Positions 1 through 5,611 of a stretch of 12,720 bases of DNA are shown in pieces (positions within the stretch are counted from its first letter, which is position 1; every line of letters begins with the position of its first letter). Origin of the DNA: Propionibacteriaceae bacterium (GTDB lineage Bacteria; Actinomycetota; Actinomycetes; Propionibacteriales; Propionibacteriaceae); the NCBI GenBank assembly GCA_009781325.1, contig WQYJ01000040.1, forward strand, positions 1 to 12,720, read 5' to 3'. Under the pieces are notes generated by a model. The model was given only the letters and a program-made list of their open reading frames with translations. It made no database searches and was not told where the DNA came from. The translations under genes were made by a program, and so were the position numbers.

Positions 1-1
1 A

Positions 2-60
2 AGTCTTCACGTCGGCTGCCGGGGGTCCTGCCTTTGGCAGGATGACCGGGGGTTGGGTTT
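2..60 (+). repeat. Hairpin repeat, copy 1 (direct)
   Basis: First of three copies of a ~50-bp repeat. The shared core runs from agtcYtYacgtcggctgcc through ggggg to an internal hairpin. Here the stem tcctgcc (26-32) pairs with ggcagga (36-42) around a ttt loop, and a flanking gg/cc pair extends it across a tg bulge. The copy ends in gggggttgggttt, which matches copy 2. It may begin before the window. No protein-coding potential is evident. It could be a REP-like intergenic palindrome or part of a terminator region. Confidence 0.85.
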
Positions 61-85
61 GGATTGGGGAATAGATCTTTTCTCT

Positions 86-146
86 AGTCCTTACGTCGGC
101 TGCCGGGGGTCCTGCCTGGCGGCAGGATGACCGGGGGTTGGGTTTT
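86..146 (+). repeat. Hairpin repeat, copy 2 (direct)
   Basis: Second direct copy, nearly identical to copy 1 over its full length. The stem halves are the same: tcctgcc at 110-116 and ggcagga at 121-127. The loop is tggc instead of ttt. The 3' flank gggggttgggtttt is shared with copy 1, so the repeat unit extends beyond the hairpin. Together with copy 3 it could form a long stem of ~50 bp around a ~60-nt spacer. Confidence 0.85.
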
Positions 147-205
147 CTTTTTGTGGTTGTGCTGTCGTTTGTTGTTGTGTGGTGCTTGACTTCCGGAACT
201 TTTCC

Positions 206-255
206 TCGGGTCATCCTGCCGCAGGCAGGACCCCCGGCAGCCGACGTGAGGACTT
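206..255 (-). repeat. Hairpin repeat, copy 3 (inverted)
   Basis: Inverted copy of the same repeat. Read on the minus strand it runs aagtcctcacgtcggctgcc, then ggggg, then the hairpin. The stem halves are tcctgcc at 214-220 and ggcagga at 224-230, with a 3-nt loop. It lies just 8 bp downstream of the tatC stop codon, so it would sit in the 3' end of a tatA-tatC transcript. There it may stabilise the mRNA 3' end or terminate it. No obvious U-tract follows on the minus strand apart from a short run rich in a and t near 196-203. Confidence 0.8.
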
Positions 256-263
256 GGGTCACG

Positions 264-1130
264 TCAGGTGGTTTTGGGGGTGCGGGTGAAGCGGCTTCGA
301 ACGGGGGGTTCTTCGGGTTCGCCGTCGGCTCTTCGAGCCGCCTTGCGTTTGTCGTTGATCCGGCAGATGACTTCGGCGATGAAGTACATCGCTACCATGG
401 GCAGCATCAGAGCCAGCATTGTTAGCCCATCGGTGGTTGGGGTGGTGATGGCGGCGAAGAGGGCGCAGATGAGGATGGCTGGGCCGCGGAATTTCCCTAG
501 TGCAGCCCCGGAGACCAGCCCCAAAGCGTTGAGACTGACCAGAAGAATAGGTAACTGAAAGGCCAAGCCGAAAATCAGAAGGATACGCAGCTCAAAGTTC
601 ATGAACGTACCCACATCATTCAGGTTCACCACCGAGGGAGGATTAAAGTCCAAAAGAGTCGCAAAGGCCAAAGGGCAGATCATGTAGCCCATCGTGACAC
701 CGGCAAGAAACAGCGGAATCCCAGCACCCAAGAACCGTACGACCATGCGCCTCTCACGCTTCTCCAGCGCAGGAACAATAAAACGCCATAGTTGATAGAG
801 CCAGATCGGGCACGCCGCAATAAACCCCGCAACAAAACCCACACGGAAGAACAACGAGAAACCTGCGGTCACACCCTGAGTGACCATATCGACCCGATCA
901 TTCGGGCGCCGAGCAGTGAAAATCTCAACTGCCTGATCGATAGGTGCTAAAACAAGGTGAAGAAGCTGAGCCTGAAAAACCAAGGCGACAGCGGTCGTCA
1001 CAACAACCGCACCGGCAATCACAAGGATACGATAACGAATTTCGCGTAAATGATCGGGGAGAGACATCTTCCCGCCGGACTCCGCCTTGGGCGGGCGCAG
1101 CCACGCCAAAGACAGACGTTTCTTGGCCAC
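264..1130 (-). CDS. tatC: Sec-independent (twin-arginine) translocase subunit TatC
   Basis: Polytopic inner-membrane receptor of the Tat pathway, which binds RR signal peptides and moves folded proteins across the membrane. The 288-residue product has six hydrophobic segments. TatC hallmarks are present: SLPDHLREIRYR (residues 23-34) before the first membrane span, a PIWLYQLWRFIVPAL segment followed by EKRERR (108-127), FELRILLIFGLAFQLPI (179-195, with the conserved Glu180), and a TTPTTD motif (229-234). The GTG start at 1128-1130 gives a short basic N-terminal tail, as seen in other actinobacterial TatC proteins. An internal ATG at 1065-1067 preceded by ggcggg is an alternative start. The C-terminus has a charged cytoplasmic tail. 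It lies 12 bp downstream of tatA and is surely co-transcribed with it. Confidence 0.96.
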   Translation of the reverse strand: MAKKRLSLAWLRPPKAESGGKMSLPDHLREIRYRILVIAGAVVVTTAVALVFQAQLLHLVLAPIDQAVEIFTARRPNDRVDMVTQGVTAGFSLFFRVGFVAGFIAACPIWLYQLWRFIVPALEKRERRMVVRFLGAGIPLFLAGVTMGYMICPLAFATLLDFNPPSVVNLNDVGTFMNFELRILLIFGLAFQLPILLVSLNALGLVSGAALGKFRGPAILICALFAAITTPTTDGLTMLALMLPMVAMYFIAEVICRINDKRKAARRADGEPEEPPVRSRFTRTPKTT

Positions 1131-1142
1131 CAGCGGCCCCCG

Positions 1143-1403
1143 TTAGCTTGGATCGGTTTGGCTCGGTGAGGACTCAGAAGGAGTTGACTTCATCTCCACG
1201 CTCGACTCAGCCGGTGGGGCCTCAACCGATTCTGCGGTCTTCTTCTCTCCATCGGGACCAATGAGTTCGTCTTTAAACTCCCTGATGGCCTTGCCGGAAG
1301 CCTTGCCTAATCCAGCAAGCCGTGACCCACCAAAGATGACCAATACGATTGCAAGAATGATAAGCAGCTGCTGCCAGCCAAGCATACCCACGAGCATAGC
1401 CAT
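1143..1403 (-). CDS. tatA: Sec-independent translocase subunit TatA
   Basis: Pore-forming or membrane-thinning subunit of the Tat translocase. The 86-residue product has one N-terminal membrane span (about residues 5-24), the hinge FGGSRLAGLGKASG (24-37), an amphipathic helix around KAIREFKDEL (38-47), and an acidic, Ser/Pro-rich disordered tail. This is the standard TatA plan. I place the start at the ATG at 1401-1403 because it has a strong Shine-Dalgarno (ttggagg) a few bases upstream. A longer reading frame starting at 1442 would add 13 residues ahead of the membrane span, without support. It is the first gene of the minus-strand tatA-tatC operon and diverges from tatB. Confidence 0.94.
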   Translation of the reverse strand: MAMLVGMLGWQQLLIILAIVLVIFGGSRLAGLGKASGKAIREFKDELIGPDGEKKTAESVEAPPAESSVEMKSTPSESSPSQTDPS

Positions 1404-1525
1404 GTGTGTCCTCCAAAAAACTCCAAGTGAGTCAATCCTCATCGTTGATTGATCCTAGCACGCCTGACTGGGCAATGACTTCTCCTGAATCCCAGGGATA
1501 CACACACCCGCGCTAGACTGTAGCC
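1404..1525. promoter_or_regulatory. Divergent tatA / tatB promoter region
   Basis: This 122-bp gap separates two divergent Tat genes, so it must hold both promoters. For tatB, TAGACT at 1514-1519 is a good -10 hexamer ending 6 nt before the GTG start at 1526. That spacing would place the transcription start on the start codon itself, giving a leaderless mRNA. For tatA, a -10-like TAGGAT is read on the minus strand at 1452-1457, leaving a ~45-nt leader with the Shine-Dalgarno. No convincing -35 boxes are seen. These are motif-level inferences. Confidence 0.5.
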
Positions 1526-2020
1526 GTGACTGCGATGTTCTTGGACATAGGCGCAGGCGAAGTGATCGTCCTGGTCGTACTGGCGGCTATCTTTCTTGGG
1601 CCAGACCGGGTGCCTCCGATCGCTAAAAAGATTGGTCGAGTACTCAAATTCGTACGGAAAATAGCTAACAATGCAACCGACCAAATCAAAGCCGAACTTG
1701 GAGAAGAGTACGCGGATCTGGGTCTCGACGACCTCAAGCCGAAGAACCTCGCCGCTACAGTCCTGCCCAACGACATCGCTTCCGAAATGGCGACCCTGCG
1801 AGCAGAACTCGAAGGGATGCGTACAGAGATGACTCGGTTGCAGCTCCACTCAGGTGTCAATCCCCTCACATCTGCCGCAAAGTCCAGGATTTCCTCGTCA
1901 AACCCACAGGCAGCGTCGGTCGTCGACGAATCCGTGTCATCAGCTCAAGAATCAGCATCCCAGGTAGCAGAAGAAATGGCATCACTGACCGATGCGATGA
2001 AAACTATTCTGAAGCCTTAG
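1526..2020 (+). CDS. tatB: Sec-independent translocase subunit TatB
   Basis: TatB works with TatC in the Tat receptor complex. The 164-residue product begins MTAMFLDIGAGEVIVLVVLA, with one membrane span (about residues 10-24), then the TatB-type hinge FLGPDRVPPIAKKIG (23-37) and a long amphipathic, partly coiled helix to about residue 105. The tail is Ser/Ala-rich and probably disordered. The GTG at 1526 has no Shine-Dalgarno but fits a leaderless start; the in-frame ATG at 1535 is the alternative. MFLDIG versus MAMLVGMLG and the longer helix distinguish it from the TatA next door. Its stop overlaps the convergent hypC stop by 4 bp (2017-2020), so no terminator lies between them. Confidence 0.9.
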   Translation: MTAMFLDIGAGEVIVLVVLAAIFLGPDRVPPIAKKIGRVLKFVRKIANNATDQIKAELGEEYADLGLDDLKPKNLAATVLPNDIASEMATLRAELEGMRTEMTRLQLHSGVNPLTSAAKSRISSSNPQAASVVDESVSSAQESASQVAEEMASLTDAMKTILKP

Positions 2021-2232
2021 GCCTCGAGTTCAGCGAAAGCAGCCAGCGACAAAGCAGCAGACTCTTCATCGAGTTGCTCGATCGCGAACCCATTGGCGAC
2101 AATCACAAAATCCCCGACCTGCGCATCAGGAACATAGGCAAAACAGTACGACGCAGCAGACCCCTCGACCAGCCCCATGCGCATAGGACCATCACCGATC
2201 TCAACGATCCGTACTGGTTTTGCCACACACAT
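2017..2232 (-). CDS. hypC: Hydrogenase assembly chaperone HypC/HybG family
   Basis: Small chaperone that, with HypD, carries the Fe(CN)2CO unit and delivers it to a hydrogenase large-subunit precursor. The 71-residue product starts MCVAKPVRIVEI, with the essential Cys2 at the N-terminus. It keeps the family core YVPDAQVGDFVIVANGFAI (33-51) and the LDEE turn (54-57). The conserved histidine usually found in the VH.GFAI segment is Ala46 here. The ATG at 2230-2232 has a good Shine-Dalgarno (ggaagga). The gene begins 1 bp after the stop of the orphan large-subunit homologue, so the two are translationally linked and may be dedicated partners. HypC/HybG paralogues elsewhere specialise for particular large subunits; that this one does is inference. 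Confidence 0.9.
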   Translation of the reverse strand: MCVAKPVRIVEIGDGPMRMGLVEGSAASYCFAYVPDAQVGDFVIVANGFAIEQLDEESAALSLAAFAELEA

Positions 2233-2233
2233 G

Positions 2234-3496
2234 CTAGCTTCCTTCCGCCCTGGCTACTGTATCGACAACTAAACCCATTGTGCCAGCCGGGGCTGAGGAA
2301 CAGGGCAGACAGGGATCAGCCTCGCGGATCGCATCCTCCATGGAAGCCTGGACAGCGCCTCCACCCGAGATTGCTGCTGTACGCAGCAACTCGCCTAGCC
2401 AGGGCTCATTTTGTGCCGTAGGAGTCAAAATGGTGGCCTTAGCGATGTGACCATCACTGGTGGTCGCATAACGATGGACGAGCAAGCCTCGCGCTGAGTC
2501 AACCCAGCCCACACCCACTGTTGCTGGGAGGAACTTCGGGAAGCGCCGAGAGGGTTCCCCAGACGTCAGCACGGGAGCATCCAGCAGCCGAGAGATCGCT
2601 TCAATAGAGTGCAGCACCATGATTGCCCGTGCAGCGCTAGCCCCGCCGCCGCTTTCCCGCCACATCTGCTGCAGGATCGACGCCAAGGGAGTCGTCAGCA
2701 ATCCAACGCGCATCTGCGCCATCGGACCAACGCGGTAGGCACCGCGCGCAGACCCCAAAGAACGCAGATAGGGCCGCGGAGCAGACGACCCAGGTACGCC
2801 CTCAGCCACGAGGTCATCCCATTGAGCTGGCCGTGCCGCGTCGATGGCGAGCCATCCGTCTGTAGAGATTGCCCGCAGGCGCGTACCGAAGAGATCGATC
2901 TGCCCGGTTTCATCAATCAGGGCGACATCGGTGCCCTTGAATTGATCGGGAAGCGACGGCATCGCTAGGGTCTGCTCGGCGATCTGGAAGGCTACTGCAA
3001 TGGCATCTTTCACCATCGCCGCACACTTATCGCGAAGCTCGCCATTCACCGGCGCGACGACTCCACCTGGTACGGCCACCGCCGGGAAATGGCCCGGCGC
3101 GCCCACCGCTGTCATAACGGCCTTGGTGAACTGACGAAGGATCAATGCCTTCTCCGGGAAGACCTGGAAGATGCCCACCAGGTGTGTCGAGACAATCGAG
3201 GCATAGTGGAGCATCCGGCGTACGGCCACAGCAGTGGGAGGAAGGTCGGTCAACACCGCGAGTGACTCTAGGGCACGCATCCCGGCGAGGTGGTGAGCAC
3301 CTGGACAAATCGAACAGAGACGTTCAACTAATCCGGGGACTTCCATGGTCGGGCGACCGGTGAGCATGGCATCGACACGGGGGAGTCCTGTCAGGTCAAA
3401 GGACGCACTCGCGACCCCACCGGCATTGTCACGGGTTACCGTGACTCGGGCGGGAGCAGGATCAATGATCTGATCCACGATAATATGCTGGGACAT
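2234..3496 (-). CDS. Orphan HoxH-like [NiFe]-hydrogenase large-subunit homologue with altered active-site motifs
   Basis: A 420-residue relative of group 3 (HoxH/MvhA-type) large subunits, not a close paralogue of the group 1 large subunit encoded nearby. Family landmarks in order: ERLCSICPGAHHLAG (59-72; Cys61, Cys64, His68), VPGGVVAPV (142-150), YRVGPMAQM (254-262), SARGLLVHRY (334-343, Arg336) and DPCLPCSSAPAGTMG (394-408; Cys396, Cys399). All four Ni/Fe cysteines remain. Missing are the N-terminal RxEGH motif (DPAPA at 12-16, so its Glu is Ala14), the Gly of CGxC (Ser62), and the His after DPCxxC (Ala402), where maturation proteases normally cut. No small-subunit gene accompanies it. I chose the ATG at 3494-3496 because aaggcag lies upstream; a longer frame from 3547 adds an unlikely Cys-rich leader that overlaps hypA. 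It is operonic with hypC. Whether it is an enzyme, a scaffold or a regulator is unknown. Confidence 0.85.
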   Translation of the reverse strand: MSQHIIVDQIIDPAPARVTVTRDNAGGVASASFDLTGLPRVDAMLTGRPTMEVPGLVERLCSICPGAHHLAGMRALESLAVLTDLPPTAVAVRRMLHYASIVSTHLVGIFQVFPEKALILRQFTKAVMTAVGAPGHFPAVAVPGGVVAPVNGELRDKCAAMVKDAIAVAFQIAEQTLAMPSLPDQFKGTDVALIDETGQIDLFGTRLRAISTDGWLAIDAARPAQWDDLVAEGVPGSSAPRPYLRSLGSARGAYRVGPMAQMRVGLLTTPLASILQQMWRESGGGASAARAIMVLHSIEAISRLLDAPVLTSGEPSRRFPKFLPATVGVGWVDSARGLLVHRYATTSDGHIAKATILTPTAQNEPWLGELLRTAAISGGGAVQASMEDAIREADPCLPCSSAPAGTMGLVVDTVARAEGS

Positions 3497-3541
3497 GGTC
3501 TGCCTTAGATTCTTAAGGCACAGGCATGAAAGAATAAGCCC
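3497..3541. promoter_or_regulatory. 45-bp divergent region between hypA and the orphan large-subunit gene
   Basis: This short gap must carry the promoter for at least one of the two divergent genes. It contains a small symmetric ctta/taag element (ttagattcttaagg, 3505-3518) near its centre that could be an operator. For hypA, an extended -10 (tga followed by aagaat, 3527-3535) sits 6 nt before the GTG. For the minus-strand gene, aaggcag is the Shine-Dalgarno. Too little sequence is available for a confident promoter call. Confidence 0.35.
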
Positions 3542-3910
3542 GTGCACGAACTTGGATTACTGGCATCAGTGGTGAGCGCTGTTGAGGATAAGAGGGCGGC
3601 TCTTGGTGCCGTTGGGGTTGAGCGGGTCAGTCTTCGTGTGGGTACGCGCAGCGGCGCAGTGCCGGAAGCCCTGCTGGGTGCTTGGCCATTTGCCATCGTC
3701 GGTACATCCTTGGAAGAAGCTGTGCTGGACATCGATATTATCGAAGCTGCGGTCTGGTGTTCCACCTGTCAAGCGAATCGTGAGATAGATCAGTTCTACC
3801 AGTGGCGGTGCCCAGTATGCGACACCCCGACTGCTCAGCTTGTCGCAGGCTTAGAGTTCGAGGTTATCAGCGCGGATATGGTTATGGAGCAGAACACCAG
3901 CCCTGAATGA
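3542..3910 (+). CDS. hypA: Hydrogenase nickel-insertion protein HypA
   Basis: Nickel metallochaperone that, with HypB, loads Ni into the hydrogenase large subunit. The 122-residue product begins MHELGLLASVV, with the Ni-binding His2. The zinc site is two CxxC pairs, CSTC (73-76) and CPVC (90-93), as in all HypA/HybF. Length matches the family. The start is GTG at 3542. It has only a weak purine stretch upstream, with a tga-aagaat sequence that could be an extended -10, so it may be leaderless or weakly translated. It diverges from the orphan large-subunit gene across 45 bp. Its last 29 bp overlap the convergent maturation protease gene. hypB is not in the window. Confidence 0.93.
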   Translation: MHELGLLASVVSAVEDKRAALGAVGVERVSLRVGTRSGAVPEALLGAWPFAIVGTSLEEAVLDIDIIEAAVWCSTCQANREIDQFYQWRCPVCDTPTAQLVAGLEFEVISADMVMEQNTSPE

Positions 3911-4382
3911 CCTCAACAGCCTTCCTCGTTGCCGAATCCAAGGCATCAGTCACAACCTGGGTCAAGCCAACGCGCAGATCAACAGACTCCGGGACGATTC
4001 CCACCACGACAATCTCATTGGGTTCATGTCCCAACATCCGGGCGGCTGTGAGGATGTCGAGAAGTCCAACTTGATGGGGAGATAGCTTCGCCGATAGAAG
4101 GCGCGGTATTTGGTCACCAGTTACCACGCGTACTTCACCAGGAGTCGTACCAGCAACAGCATCGAGAATCAGCAGATGATCGGCATCTTGGACAACCGGG
4201 AGCAAGGACATCCCGCCGATTCCACCGTAGACGAACTCTATTCCTGGAGGATCACATGCAGCTTCAACGAGCTCAAGAAGTGTCACCCCGATGCCGTCAT
4301 CACCCATGATCGTATTACCGACCCCCATCACAGTGATGGCCGGGTGCTGATCAGGCATCGGGGCGTTATCCAAACGACTCAT
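3882..4382 (-). CDS. hyaD: [NiFe]-hydrogenase maturation endopeptidase (M52, HyaD/HybD family)
   Basis: Nickel-dependent protease that removes the C-terminal extension of the large subunit after Ni insertion, which lets the subunit close and pair with the small subunit. The 166-residue product has the family glycine-rich start GVGNTIMGDDGIGV (20-33), LLILDAVAG (70-78, Asp74) and SPHQVGLLDIL (101-111, His103). These supply the expected metal ligands, with Asp29 in place of the more usual Glu. The start ATG overlaps the cytochrome b stop (ATGA, 4379-4382), so it is the last gene of the four-gene hydrogenase operon. Its likely substrate is the 14-residue tail of the group 1 large subunit. Its 3' end overlaps hypA on the opposite strand by 29 bp. 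Confidence 0.93.
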   Translation of the reverse strand: MSRLDNAPMPDQHPAITVMGVGNTIMGDDGIGVTLLELVEAACDPPGIEFVYGGIGGMSLLPVVQDADHLLILDAVAGTTPGEVRVVTGDQIPRLLSAKLSPHQVGLLDILTAARMLGHEPNEIVVVGIVPESVDLRVGLTQVVTDALDSATRKAVEVIQGWCSAP

Positions 4383-5611
4383 TCGACCATCGGCGCATCG
4401 ACCGGCTGTGATCCGCGCTTGACCCAGACATTGCCATTAATCATCGCGGACAGACCGCCATGGCGTTCCAGGGATTCTGAGCGCAGAACCAGGTAGATGT
4501 GCATGATCACGAACATCCACAACAGGAACATCAGCATCGTGTGGAACAGGCGAAGCATCGGAATGCCGACCCAGTGTGCTGGGATCGCCAACCAGTTCCA
4601 GATGAAGAACCCCTGATGATAGAGGCTATAGAGGCTGAACCCGAAGAGCATCTGCAGACCGCAGGCAACATACACCGAGGTGTACGCAAGCTGCTGGAGC
4701 GGATTATGACCGAGATACAGCGGAGCGTGGTCCTTGATGAAGGTGTAGTGCTGGAGAATACGACCGAGGTTCTTGACATCTTCCTTCTTCTTCAGCGGCC
4801 ACATCGACGGCCAGCGCAGGTAGCGGTCACGAGACATGAAGGCTGACCATATTCGCGTCAATCCGATCAGGAGCCACCCAAAAGCAGCAGTGAAGTGGAT
4901 CAAGCGGACCCAGCCCATCAGGAAGCCTATGCCCTCACCTGTGTAGGGAGAAGGACCGAAGAATGGATCCAGGATGAACAAACCAGTACAACTCAGGATG
5001 AAGATCACAGCGACATTCAGCCAATGCTGGAAGCGCAGCGAAGCTGACCAGATGCGTACCGGAGCCCACACAGCAGGTCCGGAGGAGATTCCGGCAGCCA
5101 CGACTGGGTGGATCGTCTCTGGGCATACTGGAATGAAGCCCTCAACGGTGAATTTCCCCACAACGTCATTCTCAACAGGAGCACTGGCAATCACAAGCGG
5201 ACGCCAATCGTGACGAATCACGACGCCAGCATTCTTCTTGAGGATAGTCTTCTGCTCAATGTTGATCTTCGAGTGTGCGAGAACTGCATCCATATCGCCG
5301 CGCATGACGACGAGATCTTCGGTCGTACCATCGCTTTGAACGCAGTCGCGTACTCTCACCAGAGAGTAGCGCCGCTTCAGGCTAGCCGGATCGACATCGT
5401 TCACATCGACTTCGGGTACAGCGATGTTGGGGTAATTCTCCTTGAGAGCCTTCACAGTTGCCCGATCCACAGGATCCTTACTCTTGGGCGGACTTGCCGC
5501 CGCGAGCGCCATGATGCGCCCCTCGCTCACCGAGCCAAGAGTGAACGCTGTCCCAGCAATAAGCTTGGGCAGCTTCACCTTGGCACCGGTTGCGGTGGAG
5601 ATTGTTGTCAT
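4379..5611 (-). CDS. hyaC: Hydrogenase di-haem cytochrome b subunit with a P-type ATPase N-domain-like N-terminal extension
   Basis: Residues 190-410 are a HyaC/HupC-type membrane cytochrome b that passes electrons from the hydrogenase to quinones. It has four membrane spans (about 196-213, 236-256, 305-328, 354-376) with candidate haem ligands His196, His239, His357 and His371, and the family-like tail HGGLSAMINGNVWVK. HyaC proteins are normally ~230 residues; this one is 410. The extra ~190 residues are soluble and resemble, by eye, the nucleotide-binding domain of P-type cation ATPases: ALAAAS (35-40), DPVDRA (46-51), KRRYSLV (79-85), RGDMDAVL (104-111), WRPLVIA (136-142) and VEGFIPV (156-162), in the family order. 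The DKTGT phosphorylation site is absent. The ATG at 5609-5611 overlaps the large-subunit stop (ATGA), which fixes the start; a longer frame from 5674 is not needed. Confidence 0.9.
   Translation of the reverse strand: MTTISTATGAKVKLPKLIAGTAFTLGSVSEGRIMALAAASPPKSKDPVDRATVKALKENYPNIAVPEVDVNDVDPASLKRRYSLVRVRDCVQSDGTTEDLVVMRGDMDAVLAHSKINIEQKTILKKNAGVVIRHDWRPLVIASAPVENDVVGKFTVEGFIPVCPETIHPVVAAGISSGPAVWAPVRIWSASLRFQHWLNVAVIFILSCTGLFILDPFFGPSPYTGEGIGFLMGWVRLIHFTAAFGWLLIGLTRIWSAFMSRDRYLRWPSMWPLKKKEDVKNLGRILQHYTFIKDHAPLYLGHNPLQQLAYTSVYVACGLQMLFGFSLYSLYHQGFFIWNWLAIPAHWVGIPMLRLFHTMLMFLLWMFVIMHIYLVLRSESLERHGGLSAMINGNVWVKRGSQPVDAPMVE

Noticed and set aside
1..255. The three repeats at the start as a CRISPR array
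   Set aside because: Only three copies, one of them inverted, with unequal spacers (~25 and ~60 bp) and an internal hairpin plus shared flanks. No cas genes are present.
138..425. Plus-strand open frame across the repeats and the 3' end of tatC
   Set aside because: It reads through hairpin repeats and then antisense to tatC; the product has no recognisable features.
3494..3547. Longer N-terminus of the orphan large subunit (start at 3547)
   Set aside because: It would add a Cys/Leu-rich leader overlapping the hypA start. The ATG at 3494-3496 has a Shine-Dalgarno and gives the expected HoxH-like N-terminus.
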